Shown: positions 32,721-41,648, counted from the stretch's first letter. The stretch is DNA of 45,592 nt from Bifidobacterium breve (GCA_945901565.1 CAMDLG010000003.1:1-45592), one strand, 5' to 3'. Notes: generated from the letters alone by a model not told the origin. Numbers and translations: made by a program.

Positions 32721-34061
32721 TTATCGGCCAGAAAAGCCTGATAAGTGCTGAACAATCAGGCGAAATTGGTCACCGCGCTGTTCGTAGCCTTCGACGAACT
32801 GATCGAAGCTCGCACAGGCTGGAGAAAGCAGCACCACGTCGCCCTCTTCGGCGCCCATCTGGGCGGCATCTATTGCGCCGTTTAGGTCACCGCAGCGCAG
32901 GTATTCAACCTTGCCCTCGAACGCTGCCGCAATCAGCTCGGCGTCCTCACCGATCAGGTAGGCCGTTCGCACGCGCAGGGCAGCGACATCTGCCAGCGCT
33001 CCGAAGTGCTGCGCCTTTGCCTGTCCACCGGCAATCAGATGAAGTGGCTGGTCAAAGGCCTCTAAGGCTGCGATCGCGGCGGCCACGTTGGTCGCCTTAG
33101 AGTCGTTCACCCAAAGGACATCTGCCGCGCTGCCAATCTCCTCTAAGCGATGAGCGACGCCTGCGAAACTCCTCAGCGCCTCGACGACGGCTTCAGCGTC
33201 GATCCCCATGCTCAACGCAGCGGCGGCGGCGCAGAGTGCGTTCTGGAGGTTGTGCGCGCCGCGCAGCGCGATCTCATCGCTCCCTAAAAGCCGTTCGCCT
33301 CGCCAGTAGATCTGATCTCCCTGCAAGGCAATGTCAGCGTCGCCCTCTCCGATCAGTACGCGCCGCGCGTTACCCGAGGCGAGGGCAAGGAGGTCGGCGT
33401 TAGCGACCGCCACATCGGCGGCGCTCTGGAATGCAAAAAGCCGCAGCTTCGCCTCCTGATAGGCCTGGAAATCGCCATGCCTATCTATGTGATCGGGCGA
33501 AACGTTGAGCAGCACCGCGCAGTCGGGTGCAAACGCAACCGAATCCGCAAGCTGAAATGAGCTCGCCTCGCAGATCACCGTCGTATCCGCAGAGAGATCC
33601 CCGACCAGCGAGCTGACCGCCGTGCCGACGTTGCCGGCCACTACTACAGGCTGGTCCCCGGCGCGCCACATTTCAGCTAGTAATTCCACGGTCGTCGTCT
33701 TGCCATTCGTACCGGTAACCGCGACGAAGCGGCAGTCGAGCATCCTCCAGCCAAGCTCCAACTCACCGTAGATCGGGATCGCCGCGGCTCGCGCCGCTAC
33801 TAGCACCGGGGCCTCGTCGGGCACTCCCGGGCTCCGTACTACGGCCCGAACCCGTTCGAGCTGTTCAAGCCCGTCCGAGCCGGTCACAATTTCGATTCCT
33901 TCGCGGCGCAATGCCTCGGCCTCCGGCGGCTCAGCAAGGTCAACGCCGATCACCGGCTCGCCTCGTTTCCATAGCGCCCTTGCGCAGGCCGCGCCAGATC
34001 GCTCCAGACCGACGACCAGCCATGGGCCTGGCGGGATAGGGGGTCTGCGCTGGCCGGTCAT
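32721..34061 (-). CDS. murD: UDP-N-acetylmuramoyl-L-alanine--D-glutamate ligase
   Basis: 446 residues. The opening WLVVGLERSGAACARAL is the UDP-binding Rossmann region, VTGTNGKTTT (about 114-123) is the P-loop, NVSPDHIDRHGDF and NDSKATN are the other ligase motifs. It adds D-Glu to UDP-MurNAc-Ala. The ORF track starts at GTG 34070; ATG 34061 is preferred because TATCGT lies exactly 7 nt before it. It follows mraY with a 24-nt gap. Confidence 0.95.
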   Translation of the reverse strand: MTGQRRPPIPPGPWLVVGLERSGAACARALWKRGEPVIGVDLAEPPEAEALRREGIEIVTGSDGLEQLERVRAVVRSPGVPDEAPVLVAARAAAIPIYGELELGWRMLDCRFVAVTGTNGKTTTVELLAEMWRAGDQPVVVAGNVGTAVSSLVGDLSADTTVICEASSFQLADSVAFAPDCAVLLNVSPDHIDRHGDFQAYQEAKLRLFAFQSAADVAVANADLLALASGNARRVLIGEGDADIALQGDQIYWRGERLLGSDEIALRGAHNLQNALCAAAAALSMGIDAEAVVEALRSFAGVAHRLEEIGSAADVLWVNDSKATNVAAAIAALEAFDQPLHLIAGGQAKAQHFGALADVAALRVRTAYLIGEDAELIAAAFEGKVEYLRCGDLNGAIDAAQMGAEEGDVVLLSPACASFDQFVEGYEQRGDQFRLIVQHLSGFSGR

Positions 34062-34068
34062 TGCGCCC

Positions 34069-34074
34069 ACGATA
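34069..34074 (-). promoter_or_regulatory. probable internal leaderless promoter for murD
   Basis: TATCGT on the minus strand ends exactly 7 nt before ATG 34061. It is the same hexamer and spacing as before priA, and would give murD-ftsW-murG-murC-ftsQ a promoter separate from that of mraZ. Confidence 0.5.
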
Positions 34075-34085
34075 CGCGTCTGCGG

Positions 34086-35051
34086 CTAAGTGATGTTGGC
34101 CTGATAGAGCGTGAAGCCGATCGCGGCGCAGACAGCAGCGATAATCCAGAAGCGCAAAATGATCTTTGTCTCAGACCAGCCGCGCATCTCGAAGTGATGG
34201 TGAATCGGCGCCATCAGAAAAACGCGGCGCCTGAATTGAAAGGCGAGGACCTGGATGATCACGCTGAGCGCCTCGATCACGAAGATCCCACCAATGAGGA
34301 CCAACAAGAGCATCGTGTCGGTCATCACAGCCATCGCACCGATCGCACCGCCGAGCGCTAGAGAACCGGTGTCGCCCATGAAGATCGTCGCGGGAAAGGC
34401 GTTGAACCAGAGGAAACCCACACAGGCACCAACGATGCATGCGCTGAGCAGCGCGAGATCGCGGTCGCCGGTCGTGATGAAGGTGATTGCGACGTAGGCG
34501 AGCATCACGATCGCCACGCAGCCAGCGGCAAGCCCGTCGAGCCCATCGCTCAAGTTGACGGCGTTGGTGGATCCAGCGATGACGAGGAAGACGGCTACAG
34601 GGAAGAACAACCCTAGATCGACGCTGGCATCAACGAAGCGAAGATGAATAGTCGTCGAGAGCCCTGCCTTATGCGTCGCGAGCCACCAGAGTGCTAGCGA
34701 AATCAGCAGCAGCACCAGCATCTTGATTCGCCCCTGAACGCCGAGCGAGCGGCGTCGCACGATCTTCGAGTAGTCGTCAACGAAACCGAGCAGTCCGCAA
34801 GCCGCAGCGGTCCCAAAGACGAGCATTGTGCGCCAGTCGTAGCCGGTCAGTACGAGGAATGGAATCGCGATCGAGCAGAAGATTAAGAGTCCGCCCATCG
34901 TCGGTGTACCGGCCTTGGAATGGTGTCCAGCCGGGCCGTCGTCGCGGATTTGCTGACCGAACTCGCGTCCGCGCAGGAAGCTGATGAAGCGCGGGGATGC
35001 AAAGACGCAGATCAGGAGCGCGCAGGTGCCGCCGATCAGTACCTCACCCAT
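34086..35051 (-). CDS. mraY: phospho-N-acetylmuramoyl-pentapeptide-transferase
   Basis: 321 residues with about ten membrane helices. MraY motifs are GHHSKAGTPTMGGL near residue 42, the catalytic DDYSK near 91, NAVNLSDGLDGLAAG, FNAFPATIFMGDTGSLALGG and the HHHFE motif near the C-terminus. It forms lipid I on undecaprenyl phosphate. Its ATG overlaps the murF stop by one base (TAATG), so the two genes are coupled. Confidence 0.97.
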   Translation of the reverse strand: MGEVLIGGTCALLICVFASPRFISFLRGREFGQQIRDDGPAGHHSKAGTPTMGGLLIFCSIAIPFLVLTGYDWRTMLVFGTAAACGLLGFVDDYSKIVRRRSLGVQGRIKMLVLLLISLALWWLATHKAGLSTTIHLRFVDASVDLGLFFPVAVFLVIAGSTNAVNLSDGLDGLAAGCVAIVMLAYVAITFITTGDRDLALLSACIVGACVGFLWFNAFPATIFMGDTGSLALGGAIGAMAVMTDTMLLLVLIGGIFVIEALSVIIQVLAFQFRRRVFLMAPIHHHFEMRGWSETKIILRFWIIAAVCAAIGFTLYQANIT

Positions 35052-36379
35052 TAGGCATCGCCTCCAGCGGCTGCGGGCAGCACTTCGCAGAGCGCCTCGG
35101 CAACGACTTCCAGCCCGACGCCGCGTGACGCCTTGATCAGCACCGTGTCACCGGGTTGAACGATCGAAGCGATCTGGGCCGCCGCCTCTTCGGCGCTGTT
35201 TAGCGCGTAAAGGTTCTCGCCACCAAAGGTCGGGCCGGCGCTGCGCGCTAGCTCACCGATTGTCACGAGGACATCAACCTCTACGTTGCGGACGTGGGCG
35301 CCAAGCTCGGCATGGAATCTCCGTTCGTCTGGACCGAGTTCGCGCATTTCCCCGAGCACAGCGACGCTCCGACCTGAGGCCGACTCGGCAAGATCGTCGA
35401 GGGCCGCTCGCATCGACATCGGATTTGCGTTGTAGCAGTCGTTGATGACGACGACGCCTCCCTCGAGCAGTAAACGCTGCCCTCTTAGCTTCGATAACTC
35501 AACCTCGATGAGACCGGTAGGTTCAACTCCCAGCGCCCGTACCGCCGCTAGCGCGGCCAGCGCGTTGGTTCGCATATGTGCCGACGCAAACGGCAGTTCT
35601 AGATCAGACGGCAGCTCGCTCAGCTCTCCGCCCACCCCAAACCGCACGGTTCGGATGTCGCTGCGGATGTGAGGCTCTAGCTGCGGCTCGTCGGCTGGAA
35701 TGATCGCCACAGCATCGGCCGAGAGCCCTGCGATCAGCTCGGCCTTAGCTTCAGCTACCGCTTCCACGCTACCTAGCAGCTCGAGGTGCACCGGCCCAAC
35801 ATTCGTGATCACGGCGACGTCTGGCTTAGCGATCCGCGTCAGTTCGGCTATCTGTCCTGGGCCGCGCATCGCCATCTCGAGGACGAGTACCTCGGTGCCC
35901 GCCGGCGCGCCGAGGATCGTTAGCGGCAGCCCAATCTCAGTGTTGAAGTTTTCGAAAGTGGCGACCGTTCGTCGAGACGGGGCGAGCATCCCGGCAACGA
36001 TGTCTTTAGTCGACGTCTTGCCGGTCGATCCGGTTATCGCAATCACCGCGCAGCCAAGCTCGGACCTCCAGCGTGAAGCAAGCGATGCGAGGGCTGCCAG
36101 AGGATCGTCTACTTCGATGACAACTCCGCGAGTGGCTTGTCGCAACTGATCCGCGTGCCGCGCATCGACGATCACGCCCCAGGCACCGTTGTCCAGCGCA
36201 CCAGCGGCAAATTCGCCGCCATCAACCTGTTCGCCGAGCAGCCCGACGAAGAGCACTCCGGGGCCAGCTAGTCGCGAATCAACGACAACCGATGAAGGGC
36301 CATCGGCTTCGCCGTCGCCCGCTATGAGTCGCCCCCCTGCCGCCTCGGCGACCTGAGCGCCGTTCCACGTGGAGTTCAT
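35051..36379 (-). CDS. murF: UDP-N-acetylmuramoyl-tripeptide--D-alanyl-D-alanine ligase
   Basis: 442 residues. The N-terminal UDP-binding domain is followed by ITGSTGKTSTKD (P-loop, about 113-124), NFNTEIGLPLT, NVGPVHLELLGS and the C-terminal INDCYNANPMSM. It adds the D-Ala-D-Ala dipeptide to complete the UDP-MurNAc-pentapeptide. ATG 36379 overlaps the murE stop (ATGA). The length is normal. Confidence 0.96.
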   Translation of the reverse strand: MNSTWNGAQVAEAAGGRLIAGDGEADGPSSVVVDSRLAGPGVLFVGLLGEQVDGGEFAAGALDNGAWGVIVDARHADQLRQATRGVVIEVDDPLAALASLASRWRSELGCAVIAITGSTGKTSTKDIVAGMLAPSRRTVATFENFNTEIGLPLTILGAPAGTEVLVLEMAMRGPGQIAELTRIAKPDVAVITNVGPVHLELLGSVEAVAEAKAELIAGLSADAVAIIPADEPQLEPHIRSDIRTVRFGVGGELSELPSDLELPFASAHMRTNALAALAAVRALGVEPTGLIEVELSKLRGQRLLLEGGVVVINDCYNANPMSMRAALDDLAESASGRSVAVLGEMRELGPDERRFHAELGAHVRNVEVDVLVTIGELARSAGPTFGGENLYALNSAEEAAAQIASIVQPGDTVLIKASRGVGLEVVAEALCEVLPAAAGGDA

Positions 36380-37803
36380 GCGGCTCTCCCGCGAAGCGCT
36401 TTGCGCGCCGCCGTCGCATCTTCAAACTCGATCCGTTCGCCGCCGGCCAGCTCCTGCCATCGCTCATGGCCGCGACCGGCGATTAGCAGCACGTCGTCCG
36501 GCTCGGCGGCCGCTATAGCGACGCTTATCGCTTCAGCCCGGTCAACCACGATCTCAACCGGTGGCCCGGCCTGATCGATCCCCTCCGCTATCTGATCAAT
36601 AATCTTCAGCGGGTCTTCGGAGCGCGGATTGTCGGAGGTCAAGAAGATTAAGTCGGCATCCGCAGAGGCAGCAGCGCCCATCAGCGGACGCCGCGTCGCG
36701 TCGCGGTCGCCGCCGGCGCCAAAGAGGACGATCACCCGCCCGGAGCTGATCTGGCGCGCCGTCTTCAAGACGTTTGCCAGTGCGTCTGGGGTGTGAGCGT
36801 AATCAACGATCACGGCAAACCCTTGGCCCTCATTGATCGGCTCGAAGCGCCCTGGGGCGAGCTCAGCACCAGCCAGCCCGGTCGCGATCGCCGCGTCATC
36901 GACGCCGAGTGAGCGCGCCGCGGCGACCGCCCCCAACGCGTTGAGGAGGTTGAACTGGCCGGGAAGCGGAACCGTCAGCTCCAGCCCATCGAGCGTGAAC
37001 CGGGTAGAACGCGCGTCAGAGCGGACAGACTTAGCCTGCAGCTGGGCGTCGTCGCTCTCCACACCGACCGTGATCGCTCCACTGATCTCATCAGCCAAGC
37101 GGCGACCATAAGCATCATCGATGTTGATGACTGCCTGAGCAGCGGTGTCACGAAAGAGCGACGCTTTTGCATCAAAATAATCTTCCATGTCCTCGTGGAA
37201 GTCGAGGTGCTCGTAACTCAGGTTGGTGAAGATCGCGACGTCCCAGTCGATCGCGTCGACGCGGTGCAACCTGATCGCATGCGAGGAAACCTCCATCGTG
37301 CAAGCGTCGTCACCGGCTGCAAGCATCGCCGCGAAACACCGCTGTAGGTCGATTGCCTCAGGCGTGGTCCTGAAAGACGGTTCGGGCCGGCGCCCGACTA
37401 TTTGTTTGACGCTGCCCAGCAAACCAGTCTGTTTGCCGCCTGCTTCGAGCAGCGCGCGGGTAAGAAAAGCCGAAGTGGTCTTCCCGTTCGTCCCCGTGAT
37501 CCCAACCATCTCCAGTGCAGCCGTCGGATTGCCGTTGAGTCTCGCTGCTGCGGGAGCCAGAGAGGCCCTCACGTCGTCGACGACGACCTCTGCAACGCCT
37601 AGATCCAAGCGGCGCTCCGTCAGCAGCGCGACGGCTCCCTGCTCAATTGCAGCGACCGCGAAATCGTGGCCGTCTGCTTCAAACCCAGGTACGCAGCAGA
37701 AGAGCGTCCCTGCAGTAACGGTCCGGCTGTCGAGCGCCATCGTCGTCACGTCGGGATCAGCCTGCCCCTCACCGAGGCCGTCAAAGAGCTCACGCAGCCG
37801 CAT
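36376..37803 (-). CDS. murE: UDP-N-acetylmuramoyl-L-alanyl-D-glutamate--2,6-diaminopimelate ligase
   Basis: 475 residues. GITGTNGKTTS (about 101-111) is the P-loop, EVSSHAIRLHRVD and NLSYEHLDFHEDM are typical, and TSDNPRSEDP carries the DNPR motif that selects meso-diaminopimelate over lysine. This predicts DAP-type peptidoglycan. The ORF track starts at TTG 37806; ATG 37803 is taken instead, with TAGGCT 6 nt before it. It follows ftsI by 28 bp. Confidence 0.95.
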   Translation of the reverse strand: MRLRELFDGLGEGQADPDVTTMALDSRTVTAGTLFCCVPGFEADGHDFAVAAIEQGAVALLTERRLDLGVAEVVVDDVRASLAPAAARLNGNPTAALEMVGITGTNGKTTSAFLTRALLEAGGKQTGLLGSVKQIVGRRPEPSFRTTPEAIDLQRCFAAMLAAGDDACTMEVSSHAIRLHRVDAIDWDVAIFTNLSYEHLDFHEDMEDYFDAKASLFRDTAAQAVINIDDAYGRRLADEISGAITVGVESDDAQLQAKSVRSDARSTRFTLDGLELTVPLPGQFNLLNALGAVAAARSLGVDDAAIATGLAGAELAPGRFEPINEGQGFAVIVDYAHTPDALANVLKTARQISSGRVIVLFGAGGDRDATRRPLMGAAASADADLIFLTSDNPRSEDPLKIIDQIAEGIDQAGPPVEIVVDRAEAISVAIAAAEPDDVLLIAGRGHERWQELAGGERIEFEDATAARKALRGRAA

Positions 37804-37809
37804 CAAGCC

Positions 37810-37815
37810 AGCCTA
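37810..37815 (-). promoter_or_regulatory. possible leaderless -10 box for murE
   Basis: TAGGCT on the minus strand, 6 nt before ATG 37803 in the ftsI-murE gap. The spacing is at the short limit. Confidence 0.3.
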
Positions 37816-37831
37816 ACGAGCCTTCCGGCTC

Positions 37832-39493
37832 CTACTTCGGCGAGATTCGCAGGTATGGCAAAGCGAAGGCGGCAATTTTGCCGAACGCTGGCGCGGCCAC
37901 CGAGCCGCCGTAGATGTCGCCTTGCGGCTCGTCGACAATCACGCTGACGAGCAGCTCTGGGTTTTCCGCGGGTGCCATCCCGACGAACGAAGCGACGTAC
38001 TGGCTCTCTGAATACTTACCGGTAGTCGGGTCGATCTTGTTTGACGTACCTGTCTTTCCGGCTAGCTGATAGCCGGGGATTGTGACCTCGCTGGCCGTAC
38101 CACCGGCCTCGAATACTCCCGTCAGCATGCGCCTCACGGAGGCCGCTGTTTCGGCGCTGATAACCCGCGTTGAGCCACCGCTGGTGGTCGGCTTTCCGTC
38201 GACGCTGTTGACCACGTGGGGTTTCGTCAACAAGCCCCCGTTGGCGATCGCGCCGTACGCGCCCATCATCTGCATCGGCGTCACAAGCTCGCCCTGGCCC
38301 ATCGGCATGTTGCCCATCGACGCGCCGGAGTAGTCCGCAAGTGGCGTGATCAGTCCGCGCTCTTCGCCTGGAAGGTCGACCCCTGTGCGCTGTCCAAAGC
38401 CGAACCGGTCGACCCACTGACTAAAGCTTTTAGCGCCAAGCCGCTGACCGATCGTGATCGCGCCAACGTTGCTCGACTGGGCGAGGATGCCAGCCGTGTC
38501 GAGAGTGATCCAACCTCGATCATGCGACTCATTGATCACGCGGTCGGCTATCTGGATTGTTGGAGCGAGGTTGAATGAAGTAGTCGGCGTGACCTTCTTG
38601 TCCTCGAGCGCTGCGGCGACGGTGAAGGCCTTAAAAGTTGATCCAGGCTCGTAGGTCATTCCTACAGCCCTGTTCTGGATCGCTGCGGCCGGCGCGCTCC
38701 CCGGCTTGTTGGCGTCAACCTTCGGCCAGTTTGCCATCGCTAGGACGGCGCCGGTCTTCGGGTTTGTGACGATCGCCGTCGCTCCCTTCGGGTTGTACTC
38801 GTCGCCTACTCCTTGCAAGACATCTTCGGTGCGCTGCTGGATCTCAGCGTCGATCGTCAAGGCCATCGCTCCGCCCGCAATCGCCTTCTTCGTATCGCGC
38901 GTTTCGATTGCCTGTCGGCTGCCGTCCATCACGCGACGCTGCACGCCATCGCGGCCACGAAGGGCCTTGTCATGCGCGTACTCCAACCCGAACAGCCCAT
39001 TGCCGTCAACGCCAACGGCGCCGAGCACTTGGGCCGCGAGCACGCCACGCGGGTATGTCCGCAGCGCTCCGGGGGCGAAATCCAGCCCGTCAATCTTCAT
39101 CGCGCGGAGGCGATCGGTGGCCTGCGCTGGCACGCGTCGGGCTAGATAGACGAACCCTGTGTCGCGCCGTGCGAGCTCACCGACGAGCTTGTCGGCTGGA
39201 ACATTCAACAGCGGGGCGATCCGGTTAGCAACGGCTACTGGATCCTTGATCAGATACGGCGTCGCCGAAACGTCATCAGCGGGGACAGAACTGGCGAGCG
39301 GCACGCCCTTACGGTCTGTGATCGTGCCGCGCAGCGCTGGCAGTTTGGTCACCGCGACCTGTTGACTGGTGGCGTAGTTAGAAAGTCCCGATCCCTTGAC
39401 TAGCCCGAGGTAGCAAACTCGGAGTCCGGCGAGCGTCAAACAGAGCAGGAAGGCTGCGAAGAGAATCCCGATGCGCCGTTCGACGAGTGGCAC
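37832..39493 (-). CDS. ftsI: septal transpeptidase FtsI / class B penicillin-binding protein
   Basis: 553 residues. One N-terminal membrane anchor (about 8-30) precedes the dimerisation domain starting LRGTITDRKGVPLAS. The transpeptidase domain has the catalytic STFK near residue 284, SSN, and KTGT near the end. It cross-links septal peptidoglycan as the partner of FtsW. No PASTA repeats follow the catalytic domain. Start is GTG 39493, 2 nt after the ftsL-like stop. Confidence 0.95.
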   Translation of the reverse strand: MPLVERRIGILFAAFLLCLTLAGLRVCYLGLVKGSGLSNYATSQQVAVTKLPALRGTITDRKGVPLASSVPADDVSATPYLIKDPVAVANRIAPLLNVPADKLVGELARRDTGFVYLARRVPAQATDRLRAMKIDGLDFAPGALRTYPRGVLAAQVLGAVGVDGNGLFGLEYAHDKALRGRDGVQRRVMDGSRQAIETRDTKKAIAGGAMALTIDAEIQQRTEDVLQGVGDEYNPKGATAIVTNPKTGAVLAMANWPKVDANKPGSAPAAAIQNRAVGMTYEPGSTFKAFTVAAALEDKKVTPTTSFNLAPTIQIADRVINESHDRGWITLDTAGILAQSSNVGAITIGQRLGAKSFSQWVDRFGFGQRTGVDLPGEERGLITPLADYSGASMGNMPMGQGELVTPMQMMGAYGAIANGGLLTKPHVVNSVDGKPTTSGGSTRVISAETAASVRRMLTGVFEAGGTASEVTIPGYQLAGKTGTSNKIDPTTGKYSESQYVASFVGMAPAENPELLVSVIVDEPQGDIYGGSVAAPAFGKIAAFALPYLRISPK

Positions 39494-39495
39494 TG

Positions 39496-40185
39496 TTAGC
39501 CGCCCGCCCCCGCTACGAGACCACCAGAGCCGGCGTCGGCAGCTGGTTCTGGGGCCTGAGTTTGATCGTTGCCAGGAGCCTGCTGCGGTGAGCCACCTGC
39601 GTCCTGCGTTCCTTGGTCAGGCTGCGTTGAAGACTGGTCCGTCGTGTTCTGATCTGTGGCGCCGGCGGACTGGTCGGTCTGGGCGAGTGTTTGGTCACCG
39701 CTGGCCGCTGGATCAAGAATCGCGTTTTGCAGCGATTCGGCAGACGCAGCGTTCACCGAGCAGGCCCTCTTCTCTCCAGCTGTTAGATAACAGACGGCGT
39801 CGGGCGCCGGCATCACCAGGCCCAAGCTGTCTGCAGCGCCGGTTACGCGCTGTGCAGCGTCCAGACGTGCAAGCATCGCTCGCTGCTCGGCGTTCTGACG
39901 CGTCAGTAGCTGAGAGCGCTCGGCGTTGGCACTAATCTCGGTATTTAACTTGAGCAGCGTTACTTGGACGAAGACGAGACCAATCAGCGCGGCCGCCAAG
40001 ACGCCAATCAGGCGGCGACCAACGAAGGCCCGTGCGATGACGCCGCCGGATGCGACCCCTACGCGGCCGATGCTGCTGCGTGAAGGGCGTGGCAGCGATG
40101 GCCGAGGCAGTGAACGACGACGCTCACGGGTGGGCCGAGTTACGCGGCCGACCGTTGCTGAAGCAGCTGTTGGCGGAGGAGTCAC
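39496..40185 (-). CDS. ftsL: FtsL/DivIC-like septum protein with long Gln/Asp/Thr-rich tail
   Basis: 229 residues. A basic, Pro/Arg-rich cytoplasmic part (about 1-57) is followed by one membrane helix (about 58-76). Next is a probable coiled coil (about 77-112, NTEISANAERSQLLTRQNAE) and then LGLVMPAPDAVCYL, the FtsL/DivIC end. A low-complexity tail rich in Q, D, T, A and P covers about 155-229. Position between rsmH and ftsI is the ftsL position in essentially all dcw clusters. Two cysteines (about 132 and 142) flank the tail and could form an extracytoplasmic disulfide. GTG 40185 overlaps the rsmH stop. Confidence 0.8.
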   Translation of the reverse strand: MTPPPTAASATVGRVTRPTRERRRSLPRPSLPRPSRSSIGRVGVASGGVIARAFVGRRLIGVLAAALIGLVFVQVTLLKLNTEISANAERSQLLTRQNAEQRAMLARLDAAQRVTGAADSLGLVMPAPDAVCYLTAGEKRACSVNAASAESLQNAILDPAASGDQTLAQTDQSAGATDQNTTDQSSTQPDQGTQDAGGSPQQAPGNDQTQAPEPAADAGSGGLVAGAGG

Positions 40186-41138
40186 GACGTTGCTCCAGCA
40201 ATTTTCAGTGCGGCGCGCATCCGGGCGGAACGAGCGCGCGGGTTGTCGTCGGTCTCAGCCTCGGTCGGCGTGATGCCCCCACGGGTCAGCAGTTTGGCCT
40301 CTGAGACATGCCCGCAGCGGCAGATCGGTAGTCCAGGCGGGCAAACACATTCGCGGGCCAACCCTGCGAGGAACTGTTTCACACGACGATCTTCGAGCGA
40401 TTGGAATGAAATCCCTGCAAAACGGCCATTTTCACGCAGCAGCTCCCAGGCCAATGGCAGCGCCAAGTCGATCTGCTCAAGCTCATCGTTGACGGCGATT
40501 CGTAGTGCTTGGAAGACGCGCTTGGCGGGATGGCCTGCTCCAAAGCGGGCCGGAGTCGGAATTGCTGCCGTGACGATGTCGACGAGTTCGGTTGTCGTTT
40601 CGATTGGCTGGCGTTCACGCTCGCGCACGATCGCGCGTGAGATTCGGTCGCTGTAGCGCTCCTCGCCGTATTCACGGAAGGTCCGCGCTAGACGGCGCTC
40701 GTCCCACTCGGCGACGATCTCGGCAGCAGTTACGCCAACGCTCGGGTCCATCCGCATGTCGAGCGGTGCCTCGGCCGAATAGGAGAAGCCGCGCTCTGGC
40801 GTGTCGATCTGCATGGAGGAGACGCCAAGGTCAAACCAAACCATGTCGACGGGAACCTGCTCGGCAGCGAGCTGTGCCAGCGCATCAGCAAATGAAGCTT
40901 CGATGAAGCGTGAGCGGCAGGGCAGCTCCGCTTCGATCTCGTCGTAGCGGCGGCGCGCCTCGGAATCACGGTCGATTGCACTTAGGAGGCCGTCCGGGCC
41001 GATCTTCTCGGCGATTCGCTTACTGTGGCCGCCCGCGCCAAAGGTCGCGTCAACGGCAACTTCACCGCTGCGCGGATCTAGGACCTGGGCCAGCTCATCG
41101 GCCAACACGGGTACGTGATCGGTGCGCATCAGCAGCAT
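40182..41138 (-). CDS. rsmH: 16S rRNA (cytosine(1402)-N4)-methyltransferase
   Basis: 318 residues from ATG 41138. HVPVLADELAQVL opens the fold, VDATFGAGGHSKRI is the SAM motif, FDLGVSSMQID and RGFSYSAEAPLDMRMD are family marks, and FQSLEDRRVKQFL comes near the end. A four-Cys segment CVCPPGLPICRCG (about 268-280) is common in this family. The ORF track starts inside mraZ. ATG 41138 lies one base after the mraZ stop; ATG 41129 is an alternative. Confidence 0.94.
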   Translation of the reverse strand: MLLMRTDHVPVLADELAQVLDPRSGEVAVDATFGAGGHSKRIAEKIGPDGLLSAIDRDSEARRRYDEIEAELPCRSRFIEASFADALAQLAAEQVPVDMVWFDLGVSSMQIDTPERGFSYSAEAPLDMRMDPSVGVTAAEIVAEWDERRLARTFREYGEERYSDRISRAIVRERERQPIETTTELVDIVTAAIPTPARFGAGHPAKRVFQALRIAVNDELEQIDLALPLAWELLRENGRFAGISFQSLEDRRVKQFLAGLARECVCPPGLPICRCGHVSEAKLLTRGGITPTEAETDDNPRARSARMRAALKIAGATS

Positions 41139-41139
41139 C

Positions 41140-41574
41140 TCAGTTGGCCTGGCCAAGGGTCGCGGTGATGTCGAGCACCTCTGCTGCCAGCTTGTCGTTC
41201 TCTGCGGCCCAGGCAGCGCGGTCCCAAACCTCAAGGCACGGGCCGGCTCCTGTAACGACTACCTCTTTGCCGAGCGAGCCATGCTCGAGCAGAAATGGCG
41301 GCACCATGATGCGGCCCGCAGAGTCGAGCTCGGTTTCAACGGCGTTGGCTGAGAAGTAGCGCTGCAGGTCGCGGGCTTGAGGCGAAAGCGGGTTTAGATC
41401 GCCTAGCGCGGAAGCGACGAATGCTTCGTACTCGTCCGGGGTCCAAACTGAGACGCAGCGCTCGACGCCCTTCGCGACGACAACCCCGTCGCTAAGCGAA
41501 GCGCGGAATTTGACCGGCACGGTTAGCCGGTTCTTCGCATCGAATGTGTGGTCGAAAGTTCCTCTGAATGCCAT
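41140..41574 (-). CDS. mraZ: transcriptional regulator MraZ
   Basis: 144 residues with two SpoVT/AbrB-type repeats: FRGTFDHTFDAKNRLTVPVKFR at the start and VETELDSAGRIMVPPFLLEH at about 76-97, each with the DxxxR core. MraZ forms ring oligomers and binds direct TGGGN repeats to repress its own dcw operon. Such repeats are present just upstream. ATG 41574 has GAGG about 8 nt before it. It is the first gene of the dcw cluster. Confidence 0.95.
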   Translation of the reverse strand: MAFRGTFDHTFDAKNRLTVPVKFRASLSDGVVVAKGVERCVSVWTPDEYEAFVASALGDLNPLSPQARDLQRYFSANAVETELDSAGRIMVPPFLLEHGSLGKEVVVTGAGPCLEVWDRAAWAAENDKLAAEVLDITATLGQAN

Positions 41575-41619
41575 TTGGGACCTCGCCTGTCGCCGGCGAG
41601 TGAAGTAGTTGCGGGCCGA

Positions 41620-41648
41620 GGTGGAGGAGTGGGAGGAACCCCTCCACC
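41620..41648 (-). promoter_or_regulatory. hairpin in the mraZ 5' leader
   Basis: On the minus strand the arms GGTGGAGG and CCTCCACC pair perfectly over 8 bp around a 13-nt loop, about 45 nt before the mraZ start. It lies inside the predicted 84-nt leader. No T run follows, so it is more likely a leader structure than a terminator. Confidence 0.45.
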
